Assembly: GCA_028023455.1 (NCBI GenBank)
Contig: JAQFVV010006200.1
Location: 1,249,238 to 1,313,237, forward strand
Direction of reading: 5' to 3'
Length of the DNA stretch: 64,000 nt
From: Epiperipatus broadwayi
Lineage: Eukaryota > Onychophora > Udeonychophora > Euonychophora > Peripatidae
Made by a program: the position numbers and the translations under genes. Every line of letters starts with the position of its first letter. Position 1 is the first letter of the stretch. Under the pieces are notes generated by a model. That model saw only the letters and a program-made list of their open reading frames with translations. It had not been told where the DNA came from and did no database searches. Below, one piece after another: positions 36,951-47,902 of the stretch.

Positions 36951-38221
36951 TTCAGTAAATGGGCATCTAAATATTTTTAGCTACATGGTAAAATATATAT
37001 GAAAAACTACTCAAATCCTTACTACTCACCAATTGGAAACTTAATTAGTAATAGCTTATCTACTTTTCCTTTAGGGGCATTATCTATAATATTTACATAT
37101 ATATGATTTTGTAATGTTATATATCAAATGAATGTACTGTAGAATAAAAACTTTCTAATTGCCTACACAATATATTTATATTGCTTTTAAAATAAATACT
37201 ATGTTTACAAAATTCAAATTTAATTTATATTGATTTAAAAATTTAAACAAAAATTACAAAAAAAAAAAAGTCTTTCATTTAACTACTATTGATTAATTTT
37301 CAGCTCATTTAAAAATGTATTTATCTTACATTTTGAAAATTTCAAATTTATTGATCAAATTTTTCTATAAAATGCTTTTGCAATTCTTTAATGAGTCTTA
37401 TGTACGTTTTTTTTTTTTTTTTAAAGAGAACTTTTGATGTCTGCCTACATCTTATAGTATACAATAACATTTTCTATTAAAAGAATTCATAAAAAATGTT
37501 TAGATTATATATCTTCAAGAAAAATATTACATAAAAACCAGTAACAATGCTTAGCAAATTTTTAAATCGTTATTATTTTAAAATATCTAATAGTGACATT
37601 AATCTGTGATTGGCAGTCCATAAACGGAGGACGATAAAGGAAAAATTATTGACAGCGTTTTTTTCTTCTCACATTCACGGTTAAACTCTATTGGTTAAAA
37701 GACCAATGTTTAGATCAATTAGTGTTTAAATTTACAACACGATTTGGCGAACATTGTTTTTATATTTTCGTATCCTCAGGAACCGAAAATATATATTTTA
37801 CTATTTTTTTAATATTTCTTGCACTTTAAAATTATGATTAATTTATATTACTTTACGAATAAAACTTAAAAACTAGACGTGGAATATTTTCAATAGAAAA
37901 TATAAATCCGTGGCTGAATGAATACATGGATTTTTAATACATGCCTTCTTCCAATGATTACTTATAACTATGAAATGTGAATCCTTAACAGAAAGCAATA
38001 TCAAAATAGTAGACAATGATAATATATATATATCAGGATTACTAAAGTGGGATTGAAAGTGAAATGTAGGTGTAATAAACATGAATTGGGAAAATTATAA
38101 AAAAACTGGATTGGACACACTGGTAAAAAATACATTAATATATGAACAAATAAATTGAATCTTCTTGGATAATAAAAGAGCATTTGTAATATGTATTTGT
38201 GAGATAAGAAGGTTTTCAGTG
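36951..38221. other. Non-coding AT-rich sequence
   Basis: Nothing recognised. The patch at 37600-37780 is less repetitive but holds no ORF with a known domain. Confidence 0.5.
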
Positions 38222-38358
38222 TAATATGAAGAAGAACAAACAGGCAAAACTCACTATATATATTGCCACACACAGCAAGCTAGAGTAATCAATGGATGCC
38301 AGAAGGCTTGTGCTTAAAATCCCCATCTAGTGCCTACTCATCCAATATCCCCAGACTA

Positions 38359-38383
38359 GTTTCTGGCTTATGGCATTCGTCAG
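38359..38383 (-). ncRNA. Hammerhead-like core, left arm of copy 3
   Basis: On the minus strand: CTGACGA, then ATGCCATAAGCCA, GAAAC, TA, GTC and TGGGGA, with TTCCTCA just upstream for stem I. The first stem II pair is broken (T instead of G), so it is probably weakened. Confidence 0.55.
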
Positions 38384-38432
38384 TGAGGAACTTGGATCTA
38401 AGAGCACTGCATCTAGATCTCAGATCCAAGGC

Positions 38433-38474
38433 TCCTCACTGATGAAGGCCATAAGCCAGAAACTAGTCTGGGGA
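38433..38474 (+). ncRNA. Hammerhead ribozyme-like core, right arm of copy 3
   Basis: TCCTCA (38433-38438), CTGATGA (38439-38445), GGC/GCC stem II with loop CATAA (38447-38457), GAAAC (38459-38463), TA, GTC (38466-38468), TGGGGA (38469-38474). It has the same layout as copy 1, and here the core is the canonical CTGATGA. Confidence 0.72.
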
Positions 38475-38742
38475 TATTGGATGAATAGGCACTAGATGGA
38501 GATTTAATGCACAAGCCTTCTGGCATCCATTGATTACTTTAGCTTGCTGTGGGTGGCAATATATATAGTGAGTTTTTCCTGTTTTAACAACAGTTATACA
38601 CAAGCATAAGAGGAGATGGTCATGTGATGTTTATTGGCTTAATATGAAGAAGAGAGAGACAAGGTGTAAATTAAAAATATTTAAATAAACTTGAAGATAG
38701 ATTGATCCTGAAGTAGATTGATAAAAACAAAAAAACTAATGG

Positions 38743-38855
38743 CTTTATTGCTAGGGAGTCCATAAGAAGTTCAAGCATCAGAACTGCAAGTGCCAGAATC
38801 AATTCTGAGACCTCCTGATTCCAAATTGGATGCTCTACTAACTATTTTAAATAAA
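38743..38855 (-). mobile_element. tRNA-Lys-like SINE
   Basis: On the minus strand: AGTTAGTAGAGCATCCAATT head, CAGAATTGATTCTGGCACTT, and tail TTCTTATGGACTCCCTAGCA followed by ATAAAGCCAT. This is one of the better-preserved tails of the family. It lies about 90 bp from the hammerhead element. Confidence 0.7.
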
Positions 38856-38989
38856 TGAGATTATAAATTTCTATGATATAAATAAATAAAGTTAATAGAT
38901 TACATATTTGTGTGGTATTTATTGAAATGATTTATATATAATAAAAATATTTAAATCATAGTGAAATATCAAATTATATTTCATAATAA

Positions 38990-39290
38990 TATGTGGAGGT
39001 AGTTATGGAGGGACCATACTATCACCAGTAGATGGTACTGTACCACCATCAACTACCACCCTGAAGCTTGCAAGTGATAAATTTCTGTGTCAACCACAGA
39101 AATATTCACAGTAGGGGCCCAAATACAGCGATACAAGTTCCAGCCACTAGGTAGCACCATTCACCATGCATACGCACAGGAACCTTATGCCAACTAGCTG
39201 CCAACACTGTTGCTCGCTTGGTGGTGCTGATAGCCATAGGTAAACACATCTAGCTTACATTGTCTGCTAGTGTTACTGGATAATGAAAAT
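38990..39290. other. GC-richer island of unknown nature
   Basis: About 300 bp with clearly more G and C than its surroundings. It has internal inverted motifs, for example AAATTTCTGTG...CACAGAAAT near 39086-39110 and CCACCATCAACTACCACC near the left end. No open frame or family recognised. It may be a fragment of an unlisted repeat. Confidence 0.45.
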
Positions 39291-40290
39291 AATTGTTATA
39301 ATTATAGAAATGTGCAGACTTCCTTTCCTGAAAAAACTGCTTGTTTTTTTTTATATTCTTAATATCCAATCAAGAACTTTTATGGTATTTTCATGATATT
39401 TTCAAAACATTATTTGACAATGAGACTAATATTCAAATTTTAGCTAATTTCACTTTGTCTTTTGAATTCATAATGAACCACATCTTCTTTATATTTCTTT
39501 TGGCATCATCATTCTTTTCACCAATTATATGGATATTATTAGGGCAAAATACATATCCAGTATCTATTTCATGGTCAAATTAACTTAATTATCTTTCCAT
39601 TTTACTAACTTTTTCCAGATTATATTGCATATATTTATAATGAGAAATTTAAATTAACTAAGTGCTCATGCTAATGAAAGCTTTATTGAACAAAAAAACT
39701 GTTTATAAAGAAAATCACTAACCATCAGAACAAAGTTTTTCAATAACTGTTTAACTTAATCGATCTTAAACAGTAGCAATTTTTTCCATACAGTAATATG
39801 TCCTAGTGATCATATGATATTTTACTGCATCTTGCCAAATTTTTTATGATATTAAATTAACTCATGGTATATGCATGTATTACAAAATTATTAAAAAATT
39901 AAAAATATTGTTATTAAAATTTGTTTAGGAAGGAAACAGAAATAAAACAAAATCTAAACTGGCACAACAAAAAGTTATATTTAATTTATAAATAATAAAT
40001 TTCTATATGCATAATTTTAAAATAGGCTACACTGGAACATCAATTAAAAATCAAATTTGATAAAAAAAATCATCTCTCCTATCTAGAAGTCAAAGTTATT
40101 AAATGGTAAAGAGAATAAAATGATTAACTTATCTTAATTAAAATTAAAGAACACTGACTTAAATGTTTTAGCAGAGATTTAATAAATTCACAATTAGAGA
40201 TAATATCTAACATTCAGAAAGTATACTTGTCCAAAGATAATAATAAAAGGATGTTTTTAAAGAAGCAATCAACAATATAAAATTAATTCC
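39291..40290. other. Non-coding AT-rich sequence
   Basis: Only low-complexity ORFs. Confidence 0.5.
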
Positions 40291-40614
40291 AAAATAATAG
40301 AGATAATTTTTTATATTAAATGCTTTTACTGACTGTGCATTAAAAAGAAATAAAATAATTGTTTCTTCAACCACAATTGGATTTTTTAGATTTAACTTGA
40401 AATAAAAGCATGGGAAGTCTAAAAATTAATTAAGCCAATCCCTTATTATAAAAAACTGGGATTGAATTAATTAATTTCTGGACCTCCCATGCTTTTATTT
40501 CAAGTTAAATCTAAAAAAGCCAAATATGGTTGAAGAAACAATTACTTTATTTCAGTTTAGTGTACAGTCAATAAAAGCATTTAATATATAAAAATATTTT
40601 ATCTCTATTATTTT
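40291..40614. repeat. Near-perfect 324-bp palindrome
   Basis: Arms 40291-40442 and 40458-40614 pair through almost their whole length, with a 15-bp loop. The inner 60 bp are nearly identical (for example TTGAAATAAAAGCATGGGA and its complement). No ORF and no hammerhead motif. MITE-like foldback or an inverted duplication. Confidence 0.85.
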
Positions 40615-40927
40615 TAAGTTTTTACTATTGGCACAGTAAATGAAAATGTAAAAACCGTATTGTACTTTAAATTGGTTGAACACTTACAGTTGATATACAT
40701 ATCATTAAATATTTCTGCTTTAAGTCAAAATGTATACCCCTTATATATATATATATCATATTTAGTATGAGTACATAATAATACATGTGTATATATTGTA
40801 AATGAACTTCACTTAATCTATGTAATTTTACTTTAAAGCATTATCACACATATAGTGTATAAAAGTCATTAGATATTTTTTGCAGAAGTTAATACATATA
40901 CTCATAATGTATACATTATATTTAATT

Positions 40928-41012
40928 ATTAAAAACCAGTCAGTACTTAGACTTAGACAACCCCAATATTAATAACAATCAACAATTTCAAACTGTTATC
41001 AAAGCAACTATA
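40928..41012 (+). repeat. Mini-repeat, relative of the insertion at 15535-15632
   Basis: Shares AAAAACCAGTCAGTACTT-like, AACAATCAACAATTTCAAAC and TCAAAGCAAC with the 15.5-kb insertion, in the same orientation. Confidence 0.55.
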
Positions 41013-42454
41013 TAATAAATCGGTAATTAAGTTTGCTATTAAAAATTTGTTTGATAGCTTTTTATTTCTATTTTAAAATGTTGCTTTAAAAAATGGTACA
41101 AAGAAAATTTACAACTTTTGTTTTAAAAAATTATTATGAGTTAACTTTTAGCGATCATTTTAAATAATGGGAGTTTTAAAAAAATATTAAATTGAAAGAA
41201 AAAAATGTATACTGCCCTCTTGTGATTATTATTTAAAATAAATGAAAATTCTGAAAATAACTGTTAACTGCAATATATGAAGTTATTAGATATTTTTCCT
41301 ATTTTCCAACTCTCTGTTTCATATCTGTCAAACTAGTTGACATACTGAAAAGATAAATATTTCAAATGAATTAGGCTGGTATAACTTAGTTACATTTTAA
41401 TTTTCAAACAATTCTATTGAATTTAAATATATTAAATCTTGATTTTACATTTTTATTCTAACTTGAAAAAGATCAAAAATTATCAACAAACAAAATGATT
41501 TTCCAAAATCAATAAAAGCATTAAAAAAACGCACTAGAAGAACACAGTTCAAGATTATTATTAATCACACACACACAAAAAAAAACAATATTTCAACACA
41601 ATCTATATTAAAAAAAATAACTGATCATAAAATCAAACTAAAATCTTGAAAAAACAAATTTATTAATAAAGTATTAAAGAAATATTAAGGAAATTTGCTA
41701 ACTCAGTAGGATCTTTATCCATTTCAAGCTATATAAAGAGTACCATACCTTGGTCTTAATGCTAGATTTTAGTAATGCATGTTTTTGCAAATTTTCAAAG
41801 TATATTGATTATCTCATTAAACAACAATAGGATATTACCAGTTCATTTTTCAAATTTACACATTAACAAAAATAAAGTCTCTCATTATTAAAACATTGCT
41901 AACAACTTTAAATATATATATATAAACAAAATGACATCAACATAGCAGGGACATATATACCATAAATAATATGGCTGGGCTTCGAACCTACCAATAAGTC
42001 AGTTATTTGTAGTTTAAGTGTATCAGTTATTAAAAAAAACTTAATGTCTGCACATATGTGGCTGCTAATATACAAATGATATGGTTATTATTAATATATT
42101 AAATGAATTAAATCTTCAAACATGTTTGAAATGGGATGCAAAATTTATATTAAATAATAATTCTGAGTATTTAGACTTATATCTGCCACTCTATCAAAGA
42201 AAAATGACTATAAAATGAGAATTAATCCAATTAGCATTAGAATGTATATGGACCAAAATTGAATCATTTCTGCTGAACATAAAATGGCTAATTTAAGATC
42301 ATTTCTCTAAAGAAATGACAAACTATGTAGATGTAAACCTGATATAAATGAAAACATTACTAAATATGTTGAAAAATTTATTATTCTGAATGCATAAATG
42401 CTCCACATAAGAACTTAAAAAAAAGTTATGTCAGTCAGTAGCCCTGTTAAAGAC
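41013..42454. other. Non-coding AT-rich sequence
   Basis: A weak tRNA-like B-box (GGTTCGAAGCCCAG on the minus strand) lies near 41970-41990. Otherwise nothing recognised. Confidence 0.45.
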
Positions 42455-42466
42455 AATATAGATTGA

Positions 42467-42683
42467 AACAGCCAAAACTCACTATATGTATTGCCACATA
42501 CTGCAAGCTAGAGTAATCAGTGGATGCCAGAAAAGCTTGTGCATAAAATCCCATCTAATGCCTACTCATCCAATATCCCCAGATTAGTTTCTGGCTTGTG
42601 GCCTTCATCAGTGAGTTTTGCCTGTTTTAATAACAGTTATAAGCAAACATAAGAAATGGTGATCATGTGATGTTTATTAGGTT
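42467..42683 (+). mobile_element. Hammerhead-bearing short retroelement, copy 4 (compact form)
   Basis: 217 bp, flanked by AATATAGATTGA at 42455-42466 and 42684-42695, 12 of 12 identical. It begins AACAGCCAAAAC and ends TTTATTAGGTT. It is the simplest form: one arm, one ribozyme core (minus strand), then straight into GAGTTTTGCCTG and the unique 3' tail AACAGTTATAAGCAAACAT. This suggests that the longer copies are palindromic expansions of this unit. Confidence 0.87.
42587..42617 (-). ncRNA. Hammerhead ribozyme-like core, copy 4
   Basis: On the minus strand: CTGATGA, GGC/GCC stem II with loop CACAA, GAAAC, TA, then ATC in place of GTC and TGGGGA. The upstream ACTCA gives about four stem I pairs. 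ATC still satisfies the NUH cleavage rule, but the stem III G is lost. Confidence 0.6.
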
Positions 42684-42695
42684 AATATAGATTGA

Positions 42696-44364
42696 CTTAT
42701 TATCTCTCCCCAAAATTAGTAATTGTGTTGAAATTACTGCAGAGAATTTATAATTCATTTAAAAATACCATTAAACTTAACAGAATTCTCAATAACACAA
42801 TAAATAAAATATATATCTTTGAGTGATCTGTGGTATGTAAAATTTAATGACTTAAGCCTAAATGATTTTTTAATATATTGGGGAGACTAGAGCAAACTTA
42901 TATCCAACAAAAACATTTATGCAATAGAGCAAAGTCTATCCTGATTATAATTTAGTTTTCCTTGGCCATAAGATAAATACTATGCATTTTATCTAATAAG
43001 GACTGATAATTTGTGAAGAGAAAAAGGATGCTAAAAAAAAAAAAAAAAACTGTGATTCATTACAAATTCAAAATACAAAATAAACCAAGGCTGCATTGGC
43101 ATTTAAAAAATGTAACTATAATTTGACTATTAGATCAGTTAATCAAATAAAGTTTTGAAAATGACATAAAAATATCAACTGAATCTTAAGAATCTAAAAA
43201 AGAAAACAGTGATTCTTTTAGACTAGAAAGTCTGTACAATTTTATAATCATGATTAATTACCTCCATTGTTCAACAAAGCTTCTCAAATTATATTACATA
43301 TATACATAACAGAAAGTTTAATCTATAAAATAATTTATACAATTTAAATCTTTTTGATAAAATCATTTTTCTCTACATCAATAAGTTTTAATTTAACTAC
43401 TTTTGAAAAGAAAGAAAATTTTATTAAGGATAAAAACAAAAATTTTTGCCAAAACGTTTTGAGATTAAATAAAATGTTTCGTGTTATAAAACCTACTTTT
43501 AATTTAGATTTTTTTTAAAAACCATTATATTAATATAATCAATTTTGTCTTTATTTCTTTATTTTCCAATTTTTATTATAACTTTCAGTCTTTTCAAAAT
43601 GTAAGAAAATCTTCACTTAATTTCTTTTTAATTTTAGTATACATACATTTTTAGAAATTATAATTATATTACTCATATTTTTAAATATACAGCTATATCA
43701 GACATTGGTCATTAAAACAATTTAAATAGATCTCTTTAGTTAATCCAAGTTTCATATATGCTAAAGTTTTGTATTTTTTGATGTGTATTACTCAAAATTA
43801 TTTTATAAGTATGTATTATTAATCTCAAAAACTATCTCAATAAATGCATAAATTATTATTTTCTTCTATGTTAGATTAGGAATTATAGACATTACATTTT
43901 ATTAAATTTAGATATAATTATAAATTAAATTGTGGCATATGAAATTAAAAAGCATATACATTTTAAAAAATTAATCTTTGAAAATAGAGATTACTATGCA
44001 CCTAAACAAATAATATTAAAGATATATTTAAACATTAAATTTTATATCTAAGCTTAAATGAACTATAACATTTTTTAATTTTACAAAAATGATTAATAAT
44101 CTTCTTTTCTCTTCTTCGTCTCTAATGCTGTACGATATCTTTCAATTCTCAATAATTATGCCTCTCTTTCCATCCCTAAATCGTTGCAAGATGAGGATTC
44201 CAGTTTGAAAGAAAATTTACTTTAGAGTAAAACCCTATTATTGAAAATACTGAACTGAATAATAAAACAATCTACTACTTAGTGCAAAATTAAATTTAAG
44301 TTTGTAAGATGAACTGATAACCATCAGCAAGAATAAGAATCTGAAAGTACAATTCAAACAGGTT
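42696..44364. other. Non-coding AT-rich sequence
   Basis: Nothing recognised. Confidence 0.5.
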
Positions 44365-44612
44365 ATCAAATGTTTTGGCTGCAACAAGATACTCCACTTC
44401 TGTACCTGGCTCTTTGGATTGTTGTACAAAAGTATTTGCTGGATTTTTCATATGTGGTAAAAAGAAACTTTAGTGTAATTTTAAACTTGCTTCAGAACAG
44501 ACAATTGCATATTACTGAACGTGGAGATTTGAGAATGCAACTCACTAATTTAAAACGGGACATAGATAAATTGTTCACAGATTACTAGGTGCACCCTTCT
44601 CATTAAATTCAG
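44365..44612 (+). pseudogene. hAT-type transposase C-terminal fragment
   Basis: The frame reads FWLQQDTPLLYLAL, then SYVVKRNFSVILNLLQNR, then ITERGDLRMQLTNL and DIDKLF, and after an in-frame stop (44586-44588) VHPSH. A serine/tyrosine-rich block before a phenylalanine-serine pair, followed by R-G-D-L-R-x-x-L-T-N and D-I-x-x-L ending H-P-S-H, is the C-terminal dimerisation region of hAT transposases of the ZBED5/SCAND3-like group (family knowledge). Everything upstream is missing or unrecognisable. The gypsy 5' LTR begins about 340 bp downstream. Confidence 0.65.
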
Positions 44613-44949
44613 TTTTCCAAACTAATTTATTTGGTATTCTTATTTTTATAATTCTGATTTAAATCTTTCTGTGTTGTATTTTTGTTGATGTTTAATTCTG
44701 ACTGAATATGTTAATTTCCCCCCCTGCATTTTAATGTTTAACAATATGATTTTAATATTTATACTTATTGTGAATTTACATATTTATTTCATAAATGTCA
44801 AAAATTAAAAAAAAAACTCTGCTAGTATTTTTTTTGTTTTAATTTTCGTTAGTGCAGGTTTTGATATTAAATGTTGCATAAGATATTGTCATATTCTGTA
44901 GTCCTTTTATCTTTTTCAATCATTAATTACAAGTGATTAAAATGAAAAA

Positions 44950-45706
44950 TGCTAAATACGCGTATTTTAATAAAATAATGATCAAATGCGTATTTTTATT
45001 GAAACAGAAAAAGACGTGAAAATGTTAAATTAAATATTGCATGTATAAACGCAATGGACATATAAAAATGCTATGAACTAATTAGGTGAAATTAATTTAA
45101 AGATCAGCAACTCTGATTTAATATCAAATAGCCATATAGCAAATTTAATTAAATGCCATTGTAAAACACAAATTGGATTCCTGATAAGAGCTATCACAAA
45201 AAAGGAACTTGTATTATATATTTATTAAACAAAAATGCAGGTTGAAATGTAATAACATTGGTACTATCACATGCTACTGTGGGACTCCAACCAATTACAT
45301 TATTAAAATAAAAACTGAAAGCTATGATCTTCACCAGTAAGGGGGGAAAAAAATATTAGCTAGTTGAAGCCCTTGAAAAACAGACGTGTTTCATCCTTTG
45401 GCAATTACTGTCAGCCTTGCCAATCTGGCCTCTCCATGAACTATTCTCTGGACTTTAATTAATACCTTGTGACTGCAGTACCAGGTTGCTGCACCCTTAT
45501 AAATCAACTGCCCTCAAACTCATAAATATATATGTTATAACTTTGTATGTTGAAGAGAGAAGAAAATTTCTAATAACTATTTAAATATTATGGAGTATCT
45601 ATAATTTAAATTGCCATACTGCCTGTGATTATATTAATGTCATATTTTATAAATTTGCACCCCAGTTGTGCTGTAACTTGGTCACCACTGGACATTGAAA
45701 TTAGCA
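44950..45706 (+). repeat. 5' LTR of gypsy element
   Basis: Begins TGCTAAATAC and ends TTAGCA, giving TGCTA...TAGCA inverted ends. It aligns along its full length with 49922-50649. The two LTRs differ at many positions and by small indels, so the insertion is old. Flanking AAAAA (44945-44949) and AAAAG after the 3' LTR may be a 5-bp target duplication. Confidence 0.88.
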
Positions 45707-45849
45707 CAGTCATTATGAATGAACTCCAATGGTCAAAAGCCCATCAGTTTATGTAATGGGCAGAAGAAAAATTACTAGTTTAATTAACTCACGTAAGTGA
45801 ACTATTCATTTTTCGTAACCAAGAAAAGTGGTTAATTATACATACTGTA

Positions 45850-46402
45850 ATGCAGCTGGCAATACTGGAATTTGATGTCATAAAGGCAAACCAATGGACC
45901 CTCTTTGTCCAACAAATTGTTAATCTCCTGGTCATTAATAGAATAAAAATGACAAAATTAAAACTGCAACATTATTGTGCTATGCAGGAAAAAGTGTTGA
46001 TTGCTAATAGACTGGTTGAACCTAAAACTCTGGAAGAACTAATGTTTCAGCAGCTCAAAGAAAAATTAGCAGAGTACTTCAACTCTCATGAGTCTAGACA
46101 CATCGCTAGACTCCATTTTAAAAGTAGACATCAAGGAAAGAATGAGTGTACTCAAATATGATATGGCCCTGTGAGAATTGGCCAAGAACTGCATCTACAA
46201 ATCATACCTGGAGAAAGCATTCCTTGAACAATTTCCATGTGGTATGACCAGAGACATCTTGAGACAACAGTTATTGGCAGACAGTGCCATCAACTACAAG
46301 GAAGTTATCAAGTGTGGGATAGCCCATGATCTCTTGGCTATGCAAGCAACAGAATTCACAGCCATCAAATTAGTGGACAGCAATCCTTATAAAATAGAAT
46401 AA
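45850..46402 (+). pseudogene. gag: gypsy gag (capsid region), broken
   Basis: Two overlapping-frame pieces: 45850-46161 and 46178-46402. The second contains LRQQLLADSAINYKEVIKC, similar in layout to the end of gypsy capsid proteins, where a short leucine-rich segment precedes the zinc knuckles. A frameshift lies between the pieces, and another separates them from the zinc knuckles at 46450. Gag forms the particle that packages the RNA (family knowledge). Confidence 0.65.
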
Positions 46403-46436
46403 TTTGTAAGGAAATGCACCCCAGCAAATTAACACA

Positions 46437-46994
46437 ATGCAAAAAATTCAAAACACTATTAAGTGTTTCTGCTGTGGGAAAATTGGACACAGGTCCATTG
46501 AATGTGTTTATAAAGATCAACAATGCAGAAACTGTAAAAAAATTGGCCAAATAGAGAAAATGTGCTGGAAAAAGAAATCTGTTGATTATATATGGAAAAA
46601 CTACCAGGAGTGTTTGACTAAAAAGAAATTGATATATGCAAAAATGGCCAACAATACTGAAACTAACAAACTGGAAAAATTTAAAATGACACTAAAAATC
46701 TTTGGAAAACCTGTTCTTATGAAAATAGACAGTGTTAGTGGAGTATCCTTAGTCTCTTTCACAGACTGTAAAACCATTGTGGCTGACATGATACATCCCC
46801 CAAAGATACAACAGTCAAATTTAAAAGCTCATGATGTAAATGGAAACAACATTAGAATCAAATGGCTAATTCACACACAAATCACAACCAATAACAGTGA
46901 TAAAGCAGCAACCCTGCCTCTCTACATTACCTACACTCACATAAACCCCTCATCAGTCATGAATGGTTTGATGAACTGGGTATCAAAGTCATAG
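46437..46994 (+). pseudogene. gypsy nucleocapsid zinc knuckles and protease, broken
   Basis: An open frame of 185 residues. Residues about 11-24 form a good CX2CX4HX4C knuckle (CFCCGKIGHRSIEC). A second at about 32-45 (CRNCKKIGQIEKMC) has Gln in place of His. The aspartic protease region follows around residue 97: the catalytic aspartate is in MKIDSVSGVSLVS, where the usual D-T-G-A is altered and two residues appear extra. The frame ends before the reverse transcriptase. Confidence 0.75.
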
Positions 46995-46999
46995 TAATA

Positions 47000-47650
47000 A
47001 AAAACATTGACATTGAAAAACTAATAAGCCATGTCTTTCCCAAACTTTTTGATGGAGAACATGGATTAATAAAGGCAAGACTTTATCTTTTGAAATATCA
47101 CCTGAGGTAGTTCCTATTATCTATAGACCACATAAAGTCCCTTATGCACAAAAAAACATAGCTGAAGAAATAAATCATCTGGTCAGTGATGGCATCCTGC
47201 ATCTGACTGAACAAGCAGAATAGATCCCCTTGCTGGTAATAACCAAATCAACCAGACAAATATGTTTATGCAGTGATTACCACATTTCAGTCAACAAGGC
47301 ACAGAGAAATCAAAGTGTCAATACAAAAATCAAACTTATTCGTTAAACTAGATCTTAATGTGGTGTTCCATTAAATCCCAGTCACCAATAAGACCATGGA
47401 AATCCTGACACTTATGACTCATTATCTAGGGCTATACAAATGCAACTGACTCCCATTTGGCATAGCATCAGCATCTAATATTTTCCAGGCCAAGATTGAA
47501 ACCCTTCTCAGCAGACTCAAAAATATTATTCCCTTACTTTAATGACATTTTGGTCACTGTTAACTCAAAAAGAGAATTGATCTCACATTTATAAAAAGCC
47601 TGCTATAGGCTAAATAAATTTTGTGCCAAGCTAAATGCAAAAAAATGTAA
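47000..47650 (+). pseudogene. pol: gypsy reverse transcriptase, broken
   Basis: Several frames with stops. Recognisable pieces are LFDGEHGLIK at the start, a CSDYHISVNKA-type block near 47270-47300, LPFGIASASNIFQ near 47450, and YFNDILVT near 47540. The last is the catalytic Y/F-x-D-D box with its first aspartate replaced by asparagine. Downstream KFLGHIVS-type text begins the thumb and contains the 57-bp duplication. Confidence 0.75.
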
Positions 47651-47764
47651 TTGGAAATCATCAGAAATTAAATTCCTGGGACACATTGTTTCAAGTGAAG
47701 GCACTATTTGGAAATCATCAGAAATTAAATTCCTGGGACACATTGTTTCCCCTGAAAAAGTCAA
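47651..47764 (+). repeat. 57-bp in-frame tandem duplication in gypsy pol
   Basis: TTGGAAATCATCAGAAATTA starts both 47651 and 47708. The first 40 bases or so are identical, and the tails differ (TCAAGTGAAGG against TCCCCTGAAAA). 57 bp is 19 codons, so the frame is kept. Confidence 0.85.
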
Positions 47765-47902
47765 CACCATATCAGAAGCAATGAGACCTAACAATGTAAA
47801 ACAGCTCCAGTCATTTCTGGACCTAGTAAATTATTTCAAGGTTTTTTTGGACAGTAAGGCACACATAGTGAGATCACTGTATGACTTGTTAAAAAAATCA
47901 GA

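Larger units (their letters stand above)
38236..38639. mobile_element. Hammerhead-bearing short retroelement, copy 3 (palindromic, two ribozymes)
   Basis: 404 bp, flanked by TAATATGAAGAAGA at 38222-38235 and 38640-38653, 14 of 14 identical. It begins ACAAACAGGCAAAAC and ends TTTATTGGCT. The whole centre is a palindrome: the text from GCCACACACAGCAAG to AGTGAGGA on the left is repeated inverted on the right. It carries one ribozyme core in each arm, pointing away from the centre, separated by a short linker with AGATCTCAGATCC. A short ORF across it on the minus strand is not coding. Confidence 0.88.

Noticed and set aside
38001-38273. 90-codon ORF on the minus strand
   Set aside because: Runs from AT-rich spacer into the hammerhead element; composition is low-complexity and shows no motif.
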